A stretch of DNA of 32,296 nt from Actinomycetota bacterium (GCA_005885245.1 VAWR01000107.1:1-32296), one strand, 5' to 3'; shown: positions 14,987-23,596, counted from the stretch's first letter. The notes: generated from the letters alone by a model not told the origin. Made by a program: numbers and translations.

Positions 14987-15963
14987 CCCGACGCGGCGAC
15001 GACGACCGTGAAGACGACGTAGAGCGCGACAATCGCGGCGCCTTCGCGCCGGGTCAGGCCACCCCCGAAACCGAGCGCAACCGCAACCAGGGTCATTCCG
15101 ACCATCCACAGGCCCGCGAAGTCCTCGATTCCCGAGGCCGCGCCGAAGCCGAGGATCGTCGCCGGAACGCAAAGACCCACGAGGATGTTGGCGTTGTTCG
15201 AGTTGAGCGCTTCGCTGACGCACGCGGCGCCTCGGCCGTGGCGGGCGAGCCGAACCGCCGCGATCAGGTTGGGAATGCTCGTGAGTGCCGCCAGGACGAT
15301 CGCGCCGAGGACGAGGTCGGAGACGCCCCATCGCTCCCCGAGGGACTGAGCTGCAGCGACCATCCCGTAGGCGCCGCCGACCACGGCGGCAAGGGCGGGC
15401 ACGACGGCAAGCGCGTCGAGGCTCGTCGCCGGCCGGCTGAACTCGTCACGTCGCGCGTCGCGGTGCTCCTCGGCCACCGCCTCTTGGAGCGGGGCGGGCA
15501 GGCGTGAACGGGCACGCTCGTGCAGGGCGGACAAGGTGACGTACGGCGCCAGGACGACGAGTGCAAGCACAAGTCCGACCACGCCGGGGACGACGTCCGT
15601 CGCGACGAGCAGCCCGACAATCGCCACGACGATCGCAACGCCGCCGTTGAGGAGCAATCCGTGCCTGTGGATGCGCACCGGGCCCGCGATCAGGGCCGAC
15701 ACTCCCAGCAACGCCGCGAGGTTGAAGACGTTCGAGCCCACGACCACACCGACGCCGGTGTCCTCGTGTCCCGCCACGACCGCTGCCACGGCCGAGGCGA
15801 TCTCCGGCGCGTCGGCTCCCAGGGCGGTGACGATTCCGAGCAGCGCCTCCGAGAATCCGAGTCGTTCCCCGATGCGGTCGAGCTCGCGTGCGAGGACGAC
15901 GCTCGAGCTGACAGTGAGTGCGAACGCGCCGACGAGAAGCAGCACCGCGATGGGGATCGACAT
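14983..15963 (-). CDS. CaCA-family cation antiporter (Na+/Ca2+ exchanger-like)
   Basis: The 326-residue membrane protein has the two inverted alpha repeats of the Ca2+:cation antiporter superfamily. The first reads GADAPEIASAV, then VVVGSNVFNLAALLG. The second reads AALTSIPNLIAAVRL, then SEALNSNNANILVGL. About ten transmembrane helices are expected, split by a hydrophilic loop (RARSRLPAPLQEAVAEEHRD and onward). In the second repeat the ion-binding glutamate of the usual TSxPE is asparagine (TSIPN), which makes calcium transport uncertain. The ATG at 15963 follows no strong ribosome site and lies 41 bases from the divergent purA start. Confidence 0.85.
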   Translation of the reverse strand: MSIPIAVLLLVGAFALTVSSSVVLARELDRIGERLGFSEALLGIVTALGADAPEIASAVAAVVAGHEDTGVGVVVGSNVFNLAALLGVSALIAGPVRIHRHGLLLNGGVAIVVAIVGLLVATDVVPGVVGLVLALVVLAPYVTLSALHERARSRLPAPLQEAVAEEHRDARRDEFSRPATSLDALAVVPALAAVVGGAYGMVAAAQSLGERWGVSDLVLGAIVLAALTSIPNLIAAVRLARHGRGAACVSEALNSNNANILVGLCVPATILGFGAASGIEDFAGLWMVGMTLVAVALGFGGGLTRREGAAIVALYVVFTVVVAASG

Positions 15964-16004
15964 GGCGCCGGAGCCTAGCCGCAGGGTTTGGCAGACTCGG
16001 GCAC

Positions 16005-17264
16005 ATGCCCGCGACCGTGATCGTCGGGGCGCAGTGGGGTGACGAAGGCAAGGGCAAGATCGTCGACCTGCTCGCCCAGGATTCGGACCTCGTCTGCCGC
16101 TACCAGGGCGGGCCGAACGCGGGCCACACGATCGTCGTCGACGGAGACACCTTCAAGATCCGGCAGATCCCGAGCGGAGTGCTTCGTGGGAAGACGTGCG
16201 TGATCGGCGCCGGTTGTGTCATCGACCCGGAGGTGTTCCTGGCCGAGGTGGACGAGCTCGAGGGGCGAGGCGTCTCGACCGGGGACGTCCATCTCTCCGG
16301 CGAAGCCCATCTCGTCATGCCGTGGCACGTCGCGATCGACCAGGCAAGCGAACGCCGGCTCGGCTCACTCCAGATCGGCACGACGAAGCGCGGCATCGGG
16401 CCGTGCTACGCCGACAAGGCAGCGCGGCTCGGCATTCGCGTGCAGGACCTGCTCGACGCGAAGATCCTGAGACAGAAGATCGAGGTCGCCCTGGCCGAGA
16501 AGAACGTCTGGCTCGAGCGTGTGTACGGCGTGCCGCCGCTCGACCTCGAAGAGGTGGCCGGCCAGCTCGAAACGCTCGCGCAACGAGTCCGGTCCTACGT
16601 CGACGACACGGCGCTTCTCGTCGACCGCGCGCTCCGTGCGGGTCGCCGGGTGCTGCTCGAAGGCGCGCAGGGGACGCTGCTCGATCTCGACCATGGGACC
16701 TATCCCTTCGTGACGTCTTCCAGCACGGTCGCTGCCAACGCCGCAATCGGGGTCGGGATCGGACCGAATCGCATCGACCGGGTGATCGGCGTCGCCAAGG
16801 CGTACGTCACGCGGGTCGGGGAGGGCCCGTTCCCCACAGAGATCCAAGGCCCTGACCAGGAGCGAGTGCGCGAGCTGGGCGGCGAGTTCGGCACGGTGAC
16901 GGGCCGCGAGCGGCGCTGCGGCTGGCTCGACCTCGTGGCGCTTCGCTACGCGGTGAGGTTGAACGGGATCACGTCACTCGCGCTGACGAAGCTGGACGTG
17001 CTGTCTCATTTCGACGAGTTACCCGTCTGCGTCGCCTACCGCCTGCGTGACGGCAGCGAGACGCACGAGTTTCCCGCGCATCAGAGCGACTTCCATCACT
17101 GCCGGCCGGTGTACGAGACGCTCGCGGGCTGGCAGGAGCCGCTCGAATACGAGCTCCCGGAGGCCGCCCGCGTCTATATCGCATTCATCGAACGAGCGCT
17201 CGGGGCCGAGATCACGCTGGTCGGCACGGGCGCGGAGCGCGAGAGCGTCGTCTCGCTGCGTTAG
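16005..17264 (+). CDS. purA: Adenylosuccinate synthetase
   Basis: The 419-residue enzyme starts MPATVIVGAQWGDEGKGKIV, the GTP-binding signature at the N-terminus, followed by CRYQGGPNAGHTIVVDGDTF. Further family blocks are GTTKRGIGPCYADKAARLGI, LLEGAQGTLLDLDHGTYPFV, RVGEGPFPTEI and GRERRCGWLDLVALRYAV. It joins IMP and aspartate using GTP, the first step to AMP. The ATG at 16005 gives the standard N-terminus; upstream in-frame codons overlap the divergent antiporter gene. It is separate from the main pur operon. Its stop overlaps the stop of the convergent fused gene. Confidence 0.97.
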   Translation: MPATVIVGAQWGDEGKGKIVDLLAQDSDLVCRYQGGPNAGHTIVVDGDTFKIRQIPSGVLRGKTCVIGAGCVIDPEVFLAEVDELEGRGVSTGDVHLSGEAHLVMPWHVAIDQASERRLGSLQIGTTKRGIGPCYADKAARLGIRVQDLLDAKILRQKIEVALAEKNVWLERVYGVPPLDLEEVAGQLETLAQRVRSYVDDTALLVDRALRAGRRVLLEGAQGTLLDLDHGTYPFVTSSSTVAANAAIGVGIGPNRIDRVIGVAKAYVTRVGEGPFPTEIQGPDQERVRELGGEFGTVTGRERRCGWLDLVALRYAVRLNGITSLALTKLDVLSHFDELPVCVAYRLRDGSETHEFPAHQSDFHHCRPVYETLAGWQEPLEYELPEAARVYIAFIERALGAEITLVGTGAERESVVSLR

Positions 17265-18238
17265 AGCTCCAGCTCGTAGAGCAAACGCGACTGGCCCTGC
17301 CGCGGGGCCTGGCCGGGGACGCGGCGAAAGCCGTATGCCTCGTATAGAGCCTGCGCTGCCTGCATTCGCTCGCTCGTGTCAAGCCGGATGACGCGGGCGC
17401 CACGCGCTCGGGCCCGGTCGACTGCGATCGTGAGCAAGCGCCTGCCGAGGCCGCGCCCGCGTTGCGCGTCTCGCAGGTACATCCGTTTGAGCTCGAGTAC
17501 ACCGTCGCCCAGGTCTCGCAACGCCACCGACCCAACCACCTCGCCGTCGAGCTCTGCGACCCAGAGCGCCGCGTAGTACAGGTCGGGGCGCTCGAGATCG
17601 GGGTCGAGAGCCGCGTCCGGTTCGAAGCCGAACTCACGCAGCGTGTCCGAGACGAGCGAGCGGAATCCGACCAGGTGACGCGCGTCGAAGTCAACGAACC
17701 GGACCTCGAGCCGCTGCAGGTCTGCCGGGGTGTTCACATTGACGAGAACGTGCGGGTCGAGGTCGACGATGCGCGAGTCCAGCTCCTCCAGCGCATCGCG
17801 CAGCGCGAGCGTGCCCGCAGCGAGACAGCGTTCGAGCACCGGCAGCGCGGAGCGGCCATACGCACCGGGCAGCGGTCCCGTCGGCGGGACCGCGGCATCG
17901 GCACAGCGCGCGGCAAGCTCGAAGAGATGTTCGGCACATAGCCCGGGGACGTCGACCGGTAGTGCCACGGTGACGTCGTTGCCGGCTGCGCGCAGCCCGG
18001 CGACGAGTCCTGCGATCGGTGCACGGACCTCGGTGCCGTCGTCGAGCAGCTCGAATGGAAGGGGAAGGCCGTCTGCGGCCTTCCCCACGGCGAAGCGCTC
18101 GTCGCAGGCCTCGCCGAGTGTCCGCCAGGCTCGTTCGGCAAGCGTTTCGCCATCCAGCTCCGCGAACGCCTTGGGCGACCCAAAACGGCGGCTGGCGCCG
18201 CCGACGAGGAGGATGCCGGTCAGCCCTCCAGGCGCCAA
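17261..18238 (-). CDS. MobA-like molybdenum cofactor guanylyltransferase fused to a GNAT domain
   Basis: Residues 1-190 resemble MobA: LTGILLVGGASRRFGSPKAF (nucleotide-binding start), FAELDGETLAERAWRTL, PIAGLVAGLRAAGNDVTVAL, PVDVPGL and VNVNTPADLQRLE at its end. MobA attaches GMP to molybdopterin. Residues from about 191 to 325 are a GNAT acetyltransferase: LWVAELDGEVVGSVALRDLG, LELKRMYLRDAQRGRGLGRR (acetyl-CoA loop) and SERMQAAQALYEAYGF. The frame is continuous. The start is uncertain: TTG 18238 is in frame five codons before CTG 18223, and the latter overlaps the fdhD stop as CTGA. Placement after fdhD supports a role in formate dehydrogenase maturation. Confidence 0.75.
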   Translation of the reverse strand: MAPGGLTGILLVGGASRRFGSPKAFAELDGETLAERAWRTLGEACDERFAVGKAADGLPLPFELLDDGTEVRAPIAGLVAGLRAAGNDVTVALPVDVPGLCAEHLFELAARCADAAVPPTGPLPGAYGRSALPVLERCLAAGTLALRDALEELDSRIVDLDPHVLVNVNTPADLQRLEVRFVDFDARHLVGFRSLVSDTLREFGFEPDAALDPDLERPDLYYAALWVAELDGEVVGSVALRDLGDGVLELKRMYLRDAQRGRGLGRRLLTIAVDRARARGARVIRLDTSERMQAAQALYEAYGFRRVPGQAPRQGQSRLLYELEL

Positions 18239-19023
18239 GGCTCGGTATACACGTTCGCTGCGCCGCCGCGGACGAACCCGCAGAGCGTGATCCCTCGATC
18301 CCGCGCCAGGTCGACGGCGAGGCTGGAGGGCGCGCCGACGGCGACGAGGAGCGGGCAACCGGCGACCGCCGCCTTCTGGACGAGCTCGAACGACAACCGG
18401 CCGCTGACGCACAGGATGTTGGCGGCGAGCGGCAGCAGGCCGGCGGTATGCGCCCAGCCGATCACCTTGTCCATGGCGTTGTGACGGCCGACATCCTCCC
18501 GCACGCACAGGAGCTGGCCCTGGGCGTCGAAGAGGCCCGTGGCGTGAAGGCCGCCGGTCGCCTCGAACGTCGCCTGCTCTCGGCGAAGCTCGCCCGGAAG
18601 TCCGGCGATGAGCTCCGGCGGCACACGCAGGTCGCCACCGGCGCTCGGAGCCGAAACGGCGACGGCCTCGAGCGCGCCTTTCCCGCAGACGCCGCAGGAG
18701 GACGAGGTATAGAAGTTACGGCGTACCGTCTCGAGATCGAAGGGCCCCTCGAGCATCACCTCGACCGTGTTCGCGGCGAGGTCGTCCGGTAGCTGCGCGG
18801 CGGAAGCCGGGAGGCCCTCGGAAAGACAGAATCCGAGCGCAAGCTCCTCGTCGTGTCCCGGCGTTCGCATCGTCACGGCGACCGGCTGTCCGCCGATGCG
18901 AATCTCGAGCGGCTCTTCGACCGCGAGCCGGTCCGACTCACTGCGGCCGGCCGGCAGTCGCAAGACCGAGGTCGCAGCCGCCGCGTACACAGGCGCACCG
19001 AGTGCGCGTTCATCCCGCGCCAT
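18220..19023 (-). CDS. fdhD: Formate dehydrogenase accessory sulfurtransferase FdhD
   Basis: The 267-residue protein carries the catalytic CxxC in YTSSSCGVCGKG (C110, C113) and the family blocks VEEPLEIRIGGQPVAVTMRT, HDEELALGFCLSEG, REDVGRHNAMDKVIGWA and VSGRLSFELVQKAAVAGCP. FdhD moves sulfur from a cysteine desulfurase to the molybdenum cofactor so that formate dehydrogenase becomes active. The ATG at 19023 has GGAG just upstream; an ATG at 19059 would add 12 residues. No formate dehydrogenase gene is in the window. Together with selC it suggests a selenocysteine enzyme elsewhere. Confidence 0.95.
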   Translation of the reverse strand: MARDERALGAPVYAAAATSVLRLPAGRSESDRLAVEEPLEIRIGGQPVAVTMRTPGHDEELALGFCLSEGLPASAAQLPDDLAANTVEVMLEGPFDLETVRRNFYTSSSCGVCGKGALEAVAVSAPSAGGDLRVPPELIAGLPGELRREQATFEATGGLHATGLFDAQGQLLCVREDVGRHNAMDKVIGWAHTAGLLPLAANILCVSGRLSFELVQKAAVAGCPLLVAVGAPSSLAVDLARDRGITLCGFVRGGAANVYTEPWRLEG

Positions 19024-19053
19024 TGCTCCGCACCCTAGCCCCTGCGCCCACTC

Positions 19054-19080
19054 CCCCACCCGGGTGGGGTGAAATCACCC
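19054..19080. promoter_or_regulatory. Overlapping palindromes upstream of fdhD
   Basis: CCCCACCCGGGTGGGG (19054-19069) is a perfect 16-bp palindrome. It merges into GGGTGA-AA-TCACCC (19067-19080). The pair lies 31 bases before the fdhD ATG and past the end of the small minus-strand gene, so it may be an operator for fdhD or the terminator of the gene upstream. Confidence 0.4.
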
Positions 19081-19153
19081 ACCACCCTCGCGGTCGACGA
19101 TACCCGCGCACCGCGCTCGCGACGGTGCCAGTTGTGTGTCGAAACGTGCGCGA

Positions 19154-19477
19154 CTACGGAGAGCCGCGTTCGACGATGAGGTAGTCGTACAGCGAGGGAT
19201 AGCCCTCCACGGCCGCGGCGATGTTCCCGGGGGAAACGTCCTCATCGCTCTCGACCCGGCGCGTGACCTCGCGCGCCGCCCGGAACTCGGCGAGGATGTC
19301 GCGATCGTCGCCCGAGCGCGCCACACGGTCGTCGATCGCGTATCCGCGCAACTGGAGCATCTCCGCCGTCAGGCGATCGAGCTCGAACAGCGCCTCGGCG
19401 GGCGACGACTCGACGTCGTCCTCGAACTGCTGCCACTGGCTCTCCCACTCGTGCTTGTCGATTCCCGGCTCGAGCAT
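19154..19477 (-). CDS. Small acidic hypothetical protein
   Basis: The 107-residue product (MLEPGIDKHEWESQWQQFED and onward) is acidic and mostly helical, with no signal peptide, membrane segment or cysteine. A clear ribosome site (AGGAGGCG) abuts the ATG, supporting expression. I do not recognise a family. It precedes fdhD on the same strand by about 130 bases and is divergent from purD. Confidence 0.7.
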   Translation of the reverse strand: MLEPGIDKHEWESQWQQFEDDVESSPAEALFELDRLTAEMLQLRGYAIDDRVARSGDDRDILAEFRAAREVTRRVESDEDVSPGNIAAAVEGYPSLYDYLIVERGSP

Positions 19478-19531
19478 CGCCTCCTACCGTGCGCGTCCCG
19501 GGACAGTTTCAAACCCAGCGACGACGCTCGC

Positions 19532-19537
19532 TAGAGT
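19532..19537 (+). promoter_or_regulatory. Possible -10 element for a leaderless purD message
   Basis: TAGAGT lies 6 bases before the purD GTG. No convincing -35 or Shine-Dalgarno is visible. This fits transcription starting at or very near the start codon, a frequent arrangement in actinobacteria. Confidence 0.3.
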
Positions 19538-19543
19538 CCGCGT

Positions 19544-20758
19544 GTGAAAGTGCTCCTCGTCGGCTCAGGTGGACGCGAGCATGCGCTTGCCTGGAAGCTG
19601 AGTCAGGCGCCGAAACTCGAAGAGCTTCACGCCGCGCCCGGTAACCCGGGCATCGCCGCGCTCGGTACGTGCCATCCCGTTCACGCAGAGGATGGCGAGG
19701 CCCTGCTCGCGCTTGCGGGATCGCTGGCCACAGACCTCGTCGTCGTCGGGCCCGACGCGCCGCTCGTCGCCGGAGTTGCCGACGAGCTACGCCAGGCCGG
19801 TGTGCCAGTCTTCGGGCCGAGTCGCGGCGCCGCCCGGATCGAGGGCTCGAAGTCATTCGCCAAAGAAGTGATGCGTGCGGCCGGCGTGCCCACAGCTGAG
19901 CCGCTGTCGGTCGCGCGCCCGCCATGCGTGATCAAGGCCGACGGTCTCGCCGCCGGAAAGGGCGTGTTTGTTTGTCGTGACCAGGAGGAGATCGACATCG
20001 CACTCCGAGCAGCCGCCACCCTCAGCGATTCGATTCTGGTCGAAGAGTTGCTCGAAGGAGAAGAGATCTCGATCTTCGCCCTCTGCGACGGGGCTCGCGC
20101 CTTTGCCTTGCCAGCCGCACAGGATTTCAAGCGGGCCGAGGAGGGCGACGCAGGTCCCAACACCGGCGGCATGGGATCGTACTCACCTGTCAGAGGTTTC
20201 GGGCTGGCCGAGATCGAGGGGCTCCTCGACGCGATCCATCGTCCAGTCCTCGACGAGCTCGCCGTACGGGGCACGCCATTCGTCGGCGTGCTCTACGCCG
20301 GACTCATGCTTACGGACGATGGGCCACAAGTGCTGGAGTTCAACTGCCGCTTCGGCGATCCCGAGGCGCAGTCGTTGCTCCCGCTGCTCGAGGGCGACCT
20401 GCTCGGGGCGATGACGGCCGCGACAGCAGGAGGCCTTTTGAGTGCCGACCTCACTGCTACGAAGAACGCGGCGGTAACCGTCGTGCTCGCCGCCGAGGAC
20501 TACCCGGGCGGCGTCGACGTCGGCTCCCCGATCGAGGGGATCGAGAGCGCCGAAGCAGCAGGCACGCTGGTCTTTCACGCCGGGACCGCATTGAAGGGCG
20601 ACCGACTCGTGACGAACGGCGGCAGAATCCTCAACGTGACGGCGACGGGGGACACCGTCGCGGACGCACGTGAGCGCGCGTACGCCGCCTGCGAGGGGAT
20701 CTCGTTCCCTGGGATGCGCTATCGCAGAGACATCGCTGCGATGGCTGCCCATGTCTGA
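19544..20758 (+). CDS. purD: Phosphoribosylamine-glycine ligase
   Basis: The 404-residue ATP-grasp enzyme starts KVLLVGSGGREHALAWKLSQ and has HAAPGNPGIAALGTCHPVHA, VVGPDAPLVAGVADELRQAG, the ATP-grasp core PPCVIKADGLAAGKGVFVCR, and the signature FNCRFGDPEAQSLLPLL. It ligates glycine to phosphoribosylamine to make GAR, step two of purine synthesis. The start is GTG 19544. It is the first gene of a six-gene operon, and its last eight bases overlap purE. Confidence 0.96.
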   Translation: MKVLLVGSGGREHALAWKLSQAPKLEELHAAPGNPGIAALGTCHPVHAEDGEALLALAGSLATDLVVVGPDAPLVAGVADELRQAGVPVFGPSRGAARIEGSKSFAKEVMRAAGVPTAEPLSVARPPCVIKADGLAAGKGVFVCRDQEEIDIALRAAATLSDSILVEELLEGEEISIFALCDGARAFALPAAQDFKRAEEGDAGPNTGGMGSYSPVRGFGLAEIEGLLDAIHRPVLDELAVRGTPFVGVLYAGLMLTDDGPQVLEFNCRFGDPEAQSLLPLLEGDLLGAMTAATAGGLLSADLTATKNAAVTVVLAAEDYPGGVDVGSPIEGIESAEAAGTLVFHAGTALKGDRLVTNGGRILNVTATGDTVADARERAYAACEGISFPGMRYRRDIAAMAAHV

Positions 20759-21182
20759 GCCGCTGGTCGGGATCGTGGTCGGCTCGGAATCGGACCGCGA
20801 GCGCATGCAAGCAGCGCTCGACGAACTGGACGCACGCGGGATCGCGCACGAGCTCGAGGTCCGCTCCGCCCACCGGCAGCCCGACGCAGTGGCGGAGTAC
20901 GGCCGAACAGCGCGCGAGCGCGGACTGCGCGTGCTGATCGCCGGGGCGGGTCTCGCCGCCGCCCTGCCGGGCGTACTCGCGGCTCACACCGACCTTCCTG
21001 TGATCGGCGTTCCGCTCCGCTCGTCGCTCAGCGTTCTCGACGGGCTCGACGCGCTCCTCTCGATTGCACAGATGCCGCCCGGCGTGCCCGTAGCGTGCGT
21101 CGGCGTGGACAACGCGAAGAACGCCGCTGTGCTCGCCGCGCGGATTCTCGGACCGACCGCCTCTCTAGAATCGCGCCAGTGA
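20751..21182 (+). CDS. purE: N5-carboxyaminoimidazole ribonucleotide mutase (PurE)
   Basis: The 143-residue protein fits class I PurE: VGIVVGSESDRERMQAALDE, RSAHRQPDAVAEYG, LPVIGVPLRSSLSVLDGLDA and LLSIAQMPPGVPVACVGVDN. The active-site Ser, Asp and the His of SAHR are kept. The loop that usually reads AGAGGAAHLPG is AGAGLAAALPG here, so two conserved positions (Gly and His) are changed. It is slightly shorter than the usual 160. It overlaps purD by 8 bp and purB by 4 bp. No purK is present in the window. Confidence 0.9.
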   Translation: MSEPLVGIVVGSESDRERMQAALDELDARGIAHELEVRSAHRQPDAVAEYGRTARERGLRVLIAGAGLAAALPGVLAAHTDLPVIGVPLRSSLSVLDGLDALLSIAQMPPGVPVACVGVDNAKNAAVLAARILGPTASLESRQ

Positions 21183-22495
21183 TCTCTCGCTACTCCCGCC
21201 CGGCCATGGCCGGGATCTGGTCGGAGGAGAGCAAGCTCGCGCGATGGCTCGAGGTCGAGCTCGCCGCACTCGAAGGATGGGCGGAGGTCGGGGCGGTCCC
21301 GGCCGCCGACATCGCCGAGATCCGCGCAAAGGCCGTCCCGCCGTCGGTCGAGCGGGTCGCCGAGATCGAGCGCGTCACCGACCACGATACGGCTGCATTC
21401 GTGGACGCCGTGGCCGAGCAGCTTGGAGCAGAGGGACGCTGGTTCCACTACGGACTGACCTCCTCCGACGTCGTCGACACGGCTCTCGCGCTCCAGATCC
21501 AGGACTCGGGTCGGCTGATCGGCGAAGGAATCGAGCGCAGCTTTGCCGCCGTGGTCGCTCGTGCAGAAGAGCACCGGCACACCATCTGTATCGGGCGCTC
21601 ACACGGCGTCCACGCAGAGCCGATCACCTTCGGCTGGAAGCTCGCGGGTTGGGCCTTCGAGCTCGACCGTGCCCGCGGACGACTCGCGCGGGCGCTCGAG
21701 TCGAATCGCGTCGGGCAGCTGTCCGGGACCGTCGGGACCTACGCGCAGGTCGACCCCGAGGTGGAGCGCATCGCCTGCGAACGCCTCGGCCTCGAGCCCG
21801 ACCCGGTCTCGACCCAGGTGATCGCGCGCGACCGTCATGCGGAGCTCCTCTCCGCGCTCGCGCTCATCGCCACGTCGCTCGACCGCTTTGCGACAGAGGT
21901 GCGCCATCTCGCGCGCACGGAGGTGCGCGAAGTCGAGGAGCCGTTCGGCCGGGAAATGAAAGGTTCGTCAGCAATGCCACACAAGCGCAATCCCAAGGTG
22001 GCCGAGCGAATCTGCGGCCTCGCGCGCGTCGTACGGGCCAACGCTCTGGTCGGCCTCGAGAACGTACCGCTCTGGCACGAACGGGACATCTCGCAGTCGT
22101 CTGCCGAGCGAATCGTGATCCCGGATTCGTTCCTCGCGCTCGACTACATGCTCGATCGCTTCTCCTGGCTCGTCGAGGGACTCGTCGTCGATCCCGAACG
22201 AATGCGCCGCAACCTCGACGCGAGCCACGGTCTCGTGTTCAGCCACCGCCTGCTGCTCGCCCTCGTCGACTCCGGCCTGCCACGCGACGACGCGTACCGG
22301 CTCGTCCAGAAACATGCAATGAGAGCGTGGGAGGAGGAGGCCGACTTCGCGGAGCTCGTTCGCGGCGATCCGGACATCGCCGGCCGCGTCGATCTCGGCG
22401 CCGTTTTCGACCTCGATGCAACCGTACGTCACGTCGACACCGTGTTCGACCGTCTACATGCCCTCGTCGAAGAGGAGGAACCCGTCCATGCCTGA
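21179..22495 (+). CDS. purB: Adenylosuccinate lyase
   Basis: The 438-residue lyase begins ISRYSRPAMAGIWSEESKLA and carries GLTSSDVVDTALALQIQDSG, IGRSHGVHAEPITFGWKLAG and the superfamily signature GSSAMPHKRNP (from about 261). It acts twice in purine synthesis, releasing fumarate from SAICAR and from adenylosuccinate. Its GTG start overlaps the purE stop (GTGA). It therefore works with PurC in the operon and with PurA encoded about 4 kb upstream. Confidence 0.96.
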   Translation: MISRYSRPAMAGIWSEESKLARWLEVELAALEGWAEVGAVPAADIAEIRAKAVPPSVERVAEIERVTDHDTAAFVDAVAEQLGAEGRWFHYGLTSSDVVDTALALQIQDSGRLIGEGIERSFAAVVARAEEHRHTICIGRSHGVHAEPITFGWKLAGWAFELDRARGRLARALESNRVGQLSGTVGTYAQVDPEVERIACERLGLEPDPVSTQVIARDRHAELLSALALIATSLDRFATEVRHLARTEVREVEEPFGREMKGSSAMPHKRNPKVAERICGLARVVRANALVGLENVPLWHERDISQSSAERIVIPDSFLALDYMLDRFSWLVEGLVVDPERMRRNLDASHGLVFSHRLLLALVDSGLPRDDAYRLVQKHAMRAWEEEADFAELVRGDPDIAGRVDLGAVFDLDATVRHVDTVFDRLHALVEEEEPVHA

Positions 22496-23351
22496 GGCCA
22501 CGCTCCACGTCGGCAGCGGAAAGGTGCGAGAGCTGTACGCGCTCGACGACGAGCGTCTCCTCCTCGTCGCGAGCGATCGCATCTCGACCTTCGACGTGGT
22601 GCTCCCGACCGAGATTCCGGACAAGGGCCGGGTGCTCACCGGCCTGTCCGGCTTCTGGTTCGCGCGCACCGCCGGGATCTGCGCGAACCACCTGATCGAA
22701 CTGCGGCCGGACGGTCGGTCGACCGAATGCCGCAAGCTCGAGATGCTCCCGCTCGAGTGCGTCGTGCGCGGCTACCTGGCCGGCTCAGGCTGGAAGGACT
22801 ACCAGTCGAGCGGGCAAGTATCCGGCCAAGCTCTGCCGGGTGGTCTGCAGGAGTCCGCCGAGCTGCCCGAACCCCTCTTCACGCCGTCGACCAAGGCGAC
22901 AACGGGGCACGACGAGAACATCGACCGCAGCCAGGCGGCCGCGCTGATCGGCGCCGACCGGCTGACGGAAGTCGAGCGAGCATCGATCGCCCTCTACCGG
23001 TTCGCCGCCGACCACGCCCGATCGCGGGGAATTCTGATCGCGGACACGAAGTTCGAGTTCGGGCTCGACAGAACCGGCACGCTCGTGCTCGCGGACGAAG
23101 TGCTCACGCCGGACTCCTCAAGGTTCTGGCCTGCCGAGGGCTACCGGCCCGGCGGTTCGCAACCGTCGTACGACAAGCAGTTCGCACGCGACTACTGCGA
23201 GACGCTCGGCTGGGACAAGACCGCGCCTGGCCCCGAGCTCACCGGCGAGGTCGTGGAGGGCACACGGGCGCGCTACGTCGAAGCGTTCGAGCGGCTCACC
23301 GGCATCGCCTTCGAGGACTATCTCGCCAATCCCGAGGTGGTTCTGCGATGA
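22488..23351 (+). CDS. purC: SAICAR synthetase
   Basis: The 287-residue enzyme has VGSGKVRELYALDDERLLLV and SDRISTFDVVLPTEIPDKG at the N-terminus, the LECVVRGYLAGSGWKDYQ block, LFTPSTKATTGHDENI, and GILIADTKFEFGLDRTGTLV with DEVLTPDSSRFWPA. It joins CAIR and aspartate using ATP. It is the longer SAICAR synthetase form. The ATG at 22488 overlaps the purB stop by 8 bp, and the end overlaps purS (ATGA). Confidence 0.96.
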   Translation: MPEATLHVGSGKVRELYALDDERLLLVASDRISTFDVVLPTEIPDKGRVLTGLSGFWFARTAGICANHLIELRPDGRSTECRKLEMLPLECVVRGYLAGSGWKDYQSSGQVSGQALPGGLQESAELPEPLFTPSTKATTGHDENIDRSQAAALIGADRLTEVERASIALYRFAADHARSRGILIADTKFEFGLDRTGTLVLADEVLTPDSSRFWPAEGYRPGGSQPSYDKQFARDYCETLGWDKTAPGPELTGEVVEGTRARYVEAFERLTGIAFEDYLANPEVVLR

Positions 23352-23596
23352 GGGCCACAGTGCTCGTTCGCCCCAAGCAAGGGATCCTCGATCCGCAGGG
23401 ACAGGCCGTCGAGTCATCTCTTCGCCAGCTCGGCTTTTCCGTCGGTGACGCCCGTGTAGGCCGGGTGGTCGATCTCGAGGTGGACTCGACCGATGCGCTG
23501 ACTGCGCGCGCCGAAGTTGAGCGCATGTGCGAACAGCTGCTCGCGAATCCGCTGATCGAAAGCTATGAGATCGAACTCGCGGAAGACGAAGGTTGA
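23348..23596 (+). CDS. purS: FGAM synthase subunit PurS
   Basis: The 82-residue protein (RATVLVRPKQGILDPQGQAV, then LGFSVGDARVGRVVDLEVD and MCEQLLANPLIESYEIEL) is a typical PurS, the small bridging subunit that links the glutaminase PurQ to PurL. Its ATG overlaps the purC stop and its TGA overlaps the purQ TTG start, so stoichiometry is likely set by coupled translation. Confidence 0.95.
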   Translation: MRATVLVRPKQGILDPQGQAVESSLRQLGFSVGDARVGRVVDLEVDSTDALTARAEVERMCEQLLANPLIESYEIELAEDEG

